Shown: positions 56,784 through 64,000 of the stretch, piece by piece
How the letters are laid out: every line of letters starts with the position of its first letter
Numbering within the stretch: position 1 is the stretch's first letter
Assembly (NCBI GenBank): GCA_021234155.1
Contig: JAJEKV010000038.1
Coordinates: forward strand, 4,708,847 to 4,772,846
Length of the DNA: 64,000 nucleotides
From: Isoetes taiwanensis
Taxonomy: Eukaryota; Streptophyta; Lycopodiopsida; Isoetales; Isoetaceae
Direction of reading: 5' to 3'
The notes under the pieces: generated by a model
Told to the model about the DNA's origin: nothing
The model's input: the letters and a program-made list of their open reading frames with translations, nothing else
The model's database searches: none
Position numbers and translations under genes: made by a program

Positions 56784-57868
56784 ATGGCGAAGTTGTTTGA
56801 ATTTGGAGCTAAACATGGCTTATTTTTCTGGCTTTTTTTGTTCAACTTGGAATAGCAGCTCGTTCTCCATTCCTACCAAAGCAAACATATGTGAATTTTG
56901 ATCAAAATTATTGGGTCAGACGGGGGAATGATCACACTAGACAATTAGATGGAGGCCAACGTTGCAGCTGGTTCTGGATAAACAATCAGGAGCTGGTTTT
57001 GCGTCTAAAGACAGATATTTATTTGGGCATATTAGCATGAAGATCAAACTAGTGCCCGGGGAATCGGCTGGAACTGTGACTGCCTTCTATGTGAGTATTT
57101 TAGTCTATACACTTCCCTGTTTTCTCCATGTTTATGTCTATACCCGTGTGATTTGTCTTTGTTTTGTTTTTTGTTCTCGAACTGAGTTGTGTGAATTCCC
57201 AGATGTCCTCAGAGACCAACAACCATGATGAACTAGATTTCGAATTTCTTGGGAACACCTCAGGGCAGCCATACATTGTCCAAACCAACGTTTTTGCTAA
57301 TGGAAAAGGTGATAGGGAGCAGAGAATATATCTGTGGTTTGATCCTACAAAAGATTTTCACACTTATGGGTTCCTATGGAATCCTCAACAGATCATGTAA
57401 GTTCATTCTCCAAAAGATTATTTTTTATGCATGTCCTTAGTTTGCCTAACTTTTGGATTGCAACTTATATGCAGATTTTATGTGGATGATGTCCCTATAC
57501 GAGTATATAAAAATAACAAGGCATTTGGTGTTGATTTTCCACTCAGTCAACCAATGGGTATCTATTCCAGCCTCTGGAATGGAGATGACTGGGCCACAAG
57601 AGGTGGATTAGAGAAGATAAAATGGAATTATGCTCCATTTGTAGCATCTTACAGAGGGTTCAGCATAGACGCTTGCAAATGGAGTGGCTCGGTGGACGCA
57701 TGTGCCAATGCCAAAGGAGATTGGTGGATGCAACAGGTGTATCAGACCACTAGCTCATCTACTTCAAACAAGCTGAAATGGGTTCAAAAGAACTACATGA
57801 TATATGATTATTGCAGGGATACCGCTCGCTTTTCCTCCACTAAGATGCCTCTAGAGTGTAAGCTCTGA
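56784..57868 (+). pseudogene. Xyloglucan endotransglucosylase/hydrolase, right copy, frameshifted in exon 1
   Basis: The exons equivalent to the left gene are 56784-57090, 57203-57396 and 57475-57868. Exon 1 is 8 nt shorter. A 7-nt deletion in the signal-peptide region (after FEFGA) brings TAG 14 codons later. A 1-nt deletion follows in the GGQTLQ region; together they do not restore the frame. VRWAND is also changed to VRRGND. Exons 2 and 3 are intact, with [10 protein letters not shown], the NTS glycosylation site and the conserved LWFDPT that the left copy has lost. Splice sites and TATA box are kept. No functional secreted enzyme is expected from this copy unless translation starts internally. 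Confidence 0.88.
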
Positions 57869-58138
57869 GGGAAGAGCACCATGGCCCAACATTTTTTGCT
57901 TCTTGTATTTAAGAAGCCCGGCATTCTTTTGTAAATAACACCAATTCTTTGCTAGTGATTGAGTATACATACTGTTATCTGTGATGTTGTAGCACTTTTT
58001 GTTTCTAACCAATAGGTGAGTTGCATATCTCTGTGTTAATGAAGGGTATCCAAATTCTTGAAACTTCTCTTAATTCCCTCTGGTAGATTGTCAACACCAT
58101 CTCCACCAGTGTTTGTTTTTCTTTTTCTTATTTCTTGC
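57869..58138. other. XTH 3' flank, right copy
   Basis: Non-coding, collinear with the left flank (about 4725-4987 reversed). It ends at TTTCTTGC (58131-58138), the target site of the hAT insertion. Confidence 0.6.
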
Positions 58139-59229
58139 CAGGGTCTGAAATTAGAATTTGCCATAACCATTAAAAATGCCTGGTTACATTTAAGGCTACC
58201 GGAAATACATGTAAAGTTTGATTAGGCTTCATTCTGTCACTTTCATCCCACATTCTACCATGTTTTTCTTTTTCAGAAATGTCTTCAAGTTAATTGCAAT
58301 TCTATGTCTACTTGCAATTCAGTTATACAACAAATTTACTTGCAATTTAGTTATACAACAAATTTAGGACTCAAAATATCTTCATATCTGATTCAATCTG
58401 ATTACAAGTCAAAGTCTGATACTAAAAGTATCAATTCCTCAAAAAAACATTAGAATCAAAAACATTAAAACACAGTAGCAGGGCCAAAACCAGTAGCACA
58501 CATATTGTAGCAAGAAAGCAACATGCAAGCAAAGAATCTTCCTAAATCTTCTCACCACTTCGTCCAACTTCAAGCAAAGAAAAAACAGAAATGGCGCCAG
58601 AAACTATGACATCGGCTATGGCAAAAGGAAAAACAGAGCAAGATTCTTCAAAAACTCGTCCAAATGCTTTCAAACTTCGTCACAATCATCCTAACACTTA
58701 GATGGCACCACCGGAAGCAACAACGGCGATGGCAGAAGGAAAAAAAGAGCAAGATTCTTCAAAAACAGAACAATATTCTTCAAAAACTCGTCCAAATCCT
58801 CTAAAACTTTGTCCCAATCATCCTAACACTTAGATGGCGCCACCAGAAGCAACAACGGCGATGGCGCCACCGCAGACAGGAAGATCGCCAACCAAGAACA
58901 CAGACGCAACGGAACAGAGGAAAAAAAGAGAGGAAAAAAAATGACAGAATAAAGCCTAACCAAACTTCACGTTTGGGTAATGTCACTTTAGGTGACATTC
59001 CCACGTGTCAACGTCGCCTCCGCGCTAACGCGCGTCGGCAACGTTTCCACGTGGGAATGTCACCTAAAGTGACATTCCCCTATACGAAATTATAATGTAG
59101 TTTCCCAGAAATCCTTAGAAACTTCTACGAAAATTTCCTGAAAATTTGCCGGGAATGTTTTTTGGTCATTGGAAATTTTTTAGAATGGCCGGATTTTTCA
59201 AAATTTGAAACCCCCAATTTCGAACCTTG
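58139..59229. mobile_element. Non-autonomous hAT transposon, 1091 bp, 8-bp target duplication TTTCTTGC
   Basis: The ends are CAGGGTCTGAAATT and, inverted, CAAGGTTCGAAATT. The flanks TTTCTTGC at 58131-58138 and 59230-59237 form an 8-bp duplication, the hAT hallmark. The left arm has the unoccupied site with one TTTCTTGC, so the insertion postdates the duplication. There is no transposase. Inside are a roughly 115-bp tandem duplication (about 58650-58870, with AATCATCCTAACACTTAGAT then GGC) and a nested hairpin element at 58979-59076. Confidence 0.85.
58979..59076. mobile_element. 98-bp hairpin element with 29-bp perfect inverted repeats
   Basis: Arms 58979-59007 and 59048-59076 are exact inverse copies. 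Each begins AATGTCACTTTAGGTGACATT, so each arm is itself close to a palindrome, and each ends in CACGTG (G-box) next to the 40-bp GC-rich loop. It is either a nested MITE or a feature of the host hAT element. Confidence 0.75.
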
Positions 59230-59406
59230 TTTCTTGCTGATTTTTATCACTCTGCCCTTTGTAGACTGCATGTATGTACTCCAACTTAAAATGCTAAAAA
59301 ATTGCAATAGTTTGTAAATGGCACATTTTTTGCTCATATTCATAATCGGAGTGGTGCCATATCAAGTATTTTGCAGCGAGGCTCTTGACTAGAAACACAG
59401 CAGTAA

Positions 59407-59512
59407 TGTGTATGAACTCTCTATGTATTAGTTAAAATGCTTTTGGGGAGGAAACGGTACTGCTGTGTATGAACTCTCTATGTATTAGTTAAAATGCTTT
59501 TGGGGAGGAAAC
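59407..59512. repeat. Exact 49-bp tandem duplication (57-bp period)
   Basis: 59407-59455 and 59464-59512 are identical, starting TGTGTATGAACTCTCTATG and ending GGGGAGGAAAC. The left arm has only a single copy of the corresponding sequence, so the duplication arose in this arm recently. Confidence 0.8.
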
Positions 59513-59862
59513 AGGGGACGACGCACGAACTTATAATACTGACTTTTATTCCAGATATAAGATGATAGTGCAGTGCCTGTGACGATAGTGCGGTGCCACA
59601 TGCACCGCATTTGTTGTAATGTCTATGGTTGGTTGGTCCCGCATTTGTTGTAATGTTTATGGATTGGTTAAGGCCCAGGTTTGTGTGTTGTATCTAGATC
59701 TAAGATACTCTTCGATCATCAAAATACTATCAGAAGTGCAAAATTGCAAAAATAGAGAACATTAAAGTCATGATTTGCTTGAGCAAGAAAGGGTAGAGCA
59801 GAGGGCTTGGAAATGTTTATTGAAATGTATAGTATCATCAAGATGAGCATGACAAAATAGTC

Positions 59863-60117
59863 CTACTCGATGGGCATATCGAAATTGGAAAATTGTTGAA
59901 CCAACACCTGTGGTCCTAGAAGATTGGAATTTGCAAGCGCTTGATTGGAAAACTCAATGCCTCGCTCATAACCAATGGTTGGAAAAAGTAGCTGGATAAA
60001 AGCCATAATAGGTTCGTATGCTGCTACAATTCTCAGTGTAGAAGAAAACATAACAAGATCGTATGCTGCTGGAACTGTTCCATAATGTTCTACATTTGAG
60101 GCCATGGCATTCACCAC
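59863..60117 (-). pseudogene. Short conserved ORF, possibly WSD1-type acyltransferase end; right copy
   Basis: The 84-residue frame is the paralogue of 3646-3897, with substitutions P to L, SF to GI, M to V, A to V and I to F but no frame damage. The SNLLGPQ-L and DMPIE elements are kept. The same polyadenylation-like context follows. Conservation of the frame in both arms may only reflect the recent duplication. Confidence 0.3.
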
Positions 60118-60739
60118 AAAAGTAGTTTTTCATGGCCTAGATGTTCTACCCAAGCTTTTCTTTACAGTAGATATACGTTAAAAATGTGAAGATTCTAAAA
60201 GTGAAAAAATCCTTGTTGGAAAAATTTTGGTTTCAAGATGCGTGGAGTTTTTGGGTTTAGACCTTCAAACATTTGCAAGTGAGTTCAGAAAATCGTTAAT
60301 GTTGTGGAGATATTCCATGATAAGGAGCTAATTGCATTCCGCTATAAACACCACCGTGAATTCTGCACCAAAGCTTAAGCACCATCTTACGTTCTCTGAG
60401 GACTCCTAATTCATCTCTTAGTAGAGTTTGCTATTATGTTCAACTTAGAAATCAAATCTATGGGCAAGTGAAATGTGTAACAGAAACATTTTCCTGCCCA
60501 CTTTATTTGCAGCCATAGAAGTTTGCTGGTACTTAGAAGACAAAAATGTAATGTTCCAATAGTAGAGTCTTCAGTAATGATTTTGTAGCTTGCAGATCAA
60601 GGACATAGCGTGCAAATCCATTTTGCTTCATAGTGTGTCATTAAACCTCTTTACTTTTTTCTAATTCATTGATTCGATGTTTTAGGTTGTTACCCCTGCT
60701 TTAGTTACTCCAATTGGTTGTGTAATATATCCATGGTTG

Positions 60740-62360
60740 TGAAATAATAAATCATTCTCTCTTTAGCGCCTTGGCGCTTTTTCTCTCTAGCGCGTTGCCA
60801 CTTTCTCTCTCTAGGCCAATTGCCACTGTCTCTCTCGGTAGCATCCTTGCCTTCTGAAATAGTAGGAGTAGCAGCTCCGGTAGTGGCATCAGCACGACCT
60901 CTGGGTGTGGCAGTAGCATGACGCAGTGCATTTGTGACCTCGACAAGTGCCGGTCTAAAAAATCGTAGCTTGCCTCGGACCAGTCCTGCATCCCCCTCCC
61001 TCCTAGTGGCAGTTGTTTCTGACTCGGGCTAACTTTTGCCAGCGAGACTCTTGTTGCATCGGGGTGAGATTCTGGTCAATGTACATGGTGGTCGGATTCA
61101 ATTGCATACCCTGATGTAATATTGCCTCTCGCGCTCGTGTGTCTGCAACTGTGAATATGACAATGCATGGGCGGTCAGGGCCTTGACCACAAGGCGGCTT
61201 GCCCATACAATGTGTACTGGCACCTGAAATGTCATGCAAGAGAGGACCTGATCTTGGAAGCACTTAGTGAAATGCTCTTCTGCCTCCTCGGGAAGTCTAC
61301 GCGCCACCACATTGTGGCATCTCCCGCCTAGCTCTTGTTGCTCGCTGAGGCTCGGAGCAACATTGGAGGCCAAAAGATATGATGTCTTCGGTCTAGAAGT
61401 GCAGCAAGTTGCTGTTTGTCTGGGGTGGTTGGCAGAATTGGCCCTTCACTCTTGAATCCAGGAGCTCATCTCTTTCTAGAGCAACTTTTGTCTTCCTAAG
61501 TCGTGTATGCACTGTCGTAACTACTCATGAGCTTCAATATGGAGGCCTTTACCCTACTAGGTGACGACTGCCTGCAGCCCCTACATATCTAAATCCCGAA
61601 CAAAAGAGTTGTATTCTAACCATTGCAGCGGAGAGTAAGTGCAGTGTCCCCTAGGGGATGTGTTTGTCTCGAGTATGTTTACCCTGTTCTTAAGGGCATG
61701 GATCCCTGACTAGCTATCTCAAATGGCTGCCTGGACTGTTCTTTCTCACCTGCTTCTGACCGTATGCAAGAGATAGCGGCATTCATGTCCTGCTCAAAAT
61801 GGTGTCATGGTGTCAAAGGTGGCAAACAAGGTGCCTAGACGGGCTTGGAGATCAGCAAGAGGTATATTTTCTTACTGCCTTTCAAATTGCTTCAATTGTA
61901 TACTATCCTCAAGTTGCTGTATAGGGTTCTCCATTCCTGTGGCCCGTTGCTTCTCTGTAGTTAATTGCTTTTTGAGTACCTAAAAAATTGAGGCTTTCAT
62001 CTGTGCTTCCCCACTCGCAATCTTAGCTACGTTACCCTCGACTATCACTTTTATTTGCCTCCAATTTTTCGTGAATGCCTAGTGTGGTATTGCATCTTGG
62101 CTGCAACCACCAACCTTCTACGTCGAGCTTGCCCACTGAGCATTTGTGCGGGCCTCCTTCCGCATGGAAGAGGCTTCTTCCTTGCTCTTACTGTCGGGTC
62201 TAGGCCGTTTATGTGGTGGGTCATCCGTGTGCTCCTCCCAAACGAGGTTGTCAGGCGACTGGGTCTGGGTTTGGGTCTGGATCTGAGAGAGGACTATGGC
62301 CGCGGCTTTATGGGTGTGGCCATCAGAATCCCCAACCCTGGGACATGGGGAGGTGGCTAC
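60740..62360 (-). mobile_element. LINE ORF1 pseudogene, fullest copy in the window
   Basis: On the minus strand: an acidic/proline N-terminus (SPDNLVWEEHTDDPPHKRPR then PDSKSKEEA, about 62255-62175), and a coiled coil (LKKQLTTEKQRATG, then IQQLEDSIQLKQFERQ and LADLQARLGTLFATFD, about 61985-61815). After stop-ridden sequence comes the RNA-binding C-terminal region: RPCIVIFTVADTRAREAILH, then MQLNPTTMYIDQNLTPMQQE and SRWQKLARVR (about 61175-61035). A basic tail REWQRAREKKRQGAKERM runs to about 60755. The IVIF...AR-IL...I-x-LTP-Q-R pattern is that of L1-type ORF1 proteins. It is not translatable. Confidence 0.6.
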
Positions 62361-62379
62361 GAGGTTTCCATGGGTACCT

Positions 62380-63180
62380 GTGAGATTTGGGGTTGTAGGA
62401 TATGAAAGGGGATTAAAGGGCTACGGGGCCATTGAAGGTTCAAAGATCGATAACCGATGCCTGCCCTCAGTGGTTGGCGTAGGGGGGTTTGGGGGGATTG
62501 AACCTATGGGCAGGATGTTCAATTCCGGCTACTATCAAAATTCTTTTAAAATGGGCTTGAATTGAAGATAAGACCTAAAGGATATTAGGAGCTTCATGGA
62601 ATGGCCTTGAATAAAAAGAGCTAAAGGCAACTCACCACGTGCTTTTGATGTCCCAGAGAGAGAATGTGCCCAGAACAAGCAATAGAGATATAGGCAAGGA
62701 GAGTGAGGCTAGGGGGGAAAGAGAGTTTCAGAAGATAAGGAGGCTATAGAGAGAAATAGTGGCAATAGAGAGTTTCAGAAGGCAAGGAGGCTACAGAGAG
62801 AAACAATGGCAATTGGCTTAGAAGAAAAAGCAGGAAGGCGCTAGAGAGAGAATGATTTATTATTTCACAACCATGGATGTACGACACAACCAATTGGAGT
62901 AATTAAAGCGGGGGGAACAACCTAAAACATCGAATCGATGTATTAGAAAGAAGTAAAGAGGCTTAATGATACAATATGAAGCAAAGTGGGATTTGCACGC
63001 TATGTCCTTGATCTGCAAGCTACAAAATCATTACTTAAGACTCTACCATTGGAACATCACATTTTGTCTTCTAAGTACCAACAAACTTCTATGGCTGCAA
63101 ATAAAGTGGGTAGGAAATATGCTTCTGCTAGACATTTTACTTGCCCATGGATTTGATTCCTAAGTTGAACCGAATAGCAA
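62380..63180 (+). repeat. Dispersed repeat, copy 3 of 3, head-to-head with the ORF1 pseudogene
   Basis: The sequence is in direct orientation to 2465-3320 and includes GAGATTTGGGGTTGTAGGAT, TGTCCCAGAGAGAGAATGTG, the purine-rich tract and the downstream block to GATTTGATTCCTAAGTTGAA. It lies just outside the right duplication arm, so the arm is flanked by an inverted copy of part of itself. Non-coding. Confidence 0.65.
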
Positions 63181-63299
63181 GGCAAATGCCATATACAAAT
63201 GCACATGCGGGAATAAAATATCAGAGGATAATTATGATCCACTGAGTAGAACCACCAGCCTATGCATAAGACAACACACTTAAATGGAACTCAAATATC
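63181..63299. other. Spacer, nothing recognised
   Basis: Short AT-rich spacer between the repeat copy and the LINE remnant. Confidence 0.4.
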
Positions 63300-64000
63300 A
63301 ATTGTCACTTGGCAGGAGCAAGAAAAGAGCAATGGTTGGCCTTAGCAATTCTAGATTGTGCGTCCAGGAGGATAACTGCATGCGGAATATCCGAACCCTG
63401 AAAGACACACAATCTTCTCCGCTTCCAGATGGACCACAACAATCATCCTGATGCTAAATGAAATGCTTGGCTCTGCAACTTATTCCAAGTATCCGGATAA
63501 ACAGCCAGGAGAACTTGCTGATTTGTCAATGTCACATGAAAAAGGGAAAGCAGCCAAGACCAAACAGGCTGGAGATGATCACATAAAAAGAAACAATGCT
63601 CAATAGTCTTGTCCCTTTGTTGCATAATAGGCAGAATGCTGACACTCGAGGATTGAATCTATGGACAAGCACATTCATACGAGGGCATCCGTGAAGAATC
63701 TGCCACCAAAGCACGGCCACCTTAGGATGTAGTTTATTCCAAGCCCAAGTCCACATACATCTCCAACTAGGAGGTGGGAGCTGAAGGGGTCACTTAGTGG
63801 ATGGTAGAAGGATATCACTATTGACAAGCAGCCTATACATAGAGTTCACAAGCCTACGCTCGTGAACACTCTGGTGGGAAATCCACATGCACCCTTCAAT
63901 AGCCTCTGGAGCAACCAATGGCAGAGTACTAGCAACCTTTTGCCAAATAGGTCTGTCCCATTGAGACAATAAGAATTTTGTTTGAGAGATTTGCCATGTC
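63300..64000 (-). mobile_element. LINE (L1-like) reverse-transcriptase zinc-binding region, runs off the window
   Basis: The minus strand from 64000 reads FLLSQWDRPIWQKVASTLPL, then WISHQSVHERRLVNSMYRLL, MWTWAWNKLHPKVAVLWWQI then LHGCPRMNVLVHR and C..C, then WSWLLSLF and QAFHLASG...LLWSIWKRRRLCVFQG. This is the zf-RVT domain (W..W....PKV..FWW...HG.P) that closes plant L1 polyproteins. Frameshifts occur near 63600 and stops near 63780 and 63440. It is the same family as 51125-51600. Confidence 0.75.

Larger units (their letters stand above)
56126..62157. repeat. Right arm of the inverted segmental duplication
   Basis: This is the reverse complement of 1743-8303 apart from insertions and deletions. 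The inner end matches GATTAAAGCCTTCAATGTAA near 8266 and the outer end matches GGAGGCCCTCACAAATGCTC at 1743. It carries the second XTH copy (pseudogene), a hAT insertion not found on the left, and a more complete LINE ORF1. It lacks the 1.5-kb and 317-bp left-arm insertions. Confidence 0.85.

Noticed and set aside
62055-62565. Two overlapping plus-strand ORFs of about 90-115 codons
   Set aside because: They are antisense to the LINE ORF1 pseudogene, whose minus-strand reading is the meaningful one.
63443-63756. Independent small genes
   Set aside because: The two frames join into one zf-RVT domain interrupted by a frameshift, so they are parts of a LINE.

Overview
The window is nuclear DNA of a land plant. 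The evidence is a xyloglucan endotransglucosylase gene with GT-AG introns, a plant SYP1-type syntaxin, a plant PLS-type PPR relic, Ty1/copia and hAT elements, and several LINE and SINE families. The LINE types, and a DUF7869-type transposase of a kind I associate with bryophytes, ferns and other non-flowering lineages, make a seedless plant (fern, lycophyte or bryophyte) or a gymnosperm more likely to me than a flowering plant. That is an inference. Genes are sparse and most of the sequence is transposon or decayed repeat.

Layout. 1-1.0 kb: an unidentified secreted-protein gene with one in-frame stop, preceded by a tandem array of palindromes. 1.0-1.74 kb: a LINE 3' end. 1.74-8.3 kb: left arm of an inverted segmental duplication, with LINE ORF1 debris, a short conserved ORF and an open-reading XTH gene (minus strand). 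8.3-18.4 kb: intergenic DNA with SINE-like insertions, a PPR pseudogene and an ORF1-only LINE. 18.44-30.86 kb: a compositionally distinct block bounded by 26-bp inverted repeats, interpreted as a 12.4-kb DNA transposon. It carries a DUF7869/DDE-like transposase on the minus strand, a divergent multi-exon gene on the plus strand whose 3' part resembles a DNA methyltransferase, a cluster of small related ORFs, and about 20 copies of an AAATTGGG...CCCAATTT palindrome. 31-36 kb: internally duplicated non-coding DNA with a tRNA-derived SINE. 36-41 kb: two joined, broken Copia elements. 41.3-41.9 kb: a transposase-like ORF. 42.3-44.0 kb: a minisatellite followed by an intact intronless syntaxin gene. 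44-49 kb: no recognisable gene. 49.2-51.6 kb: a hAT transposase relic (minus) cut by a SINE tail and abutted by a LINE 3' end. 52.2-54.4 kb: an unresolved exon-like stretch. 56.1-62.2 kb: the right arm of the inverted duplication with the second, frameshifted XTH copy and a post-duplication hAT insertion. 62.4-64 kb: another repeat copy and a LINE zinc-binding remnant.

The strongest host-gene calls are XTH (4988-6075, minus) and the syntaxin (43081-44019, plus). The most unusual element is the 18.44-30.86 kb block. The two duplication arms serve as each other's empty-site control, so several insertions can be defined to the base. No database search was run. Family assignments rest on motifs read by eye.
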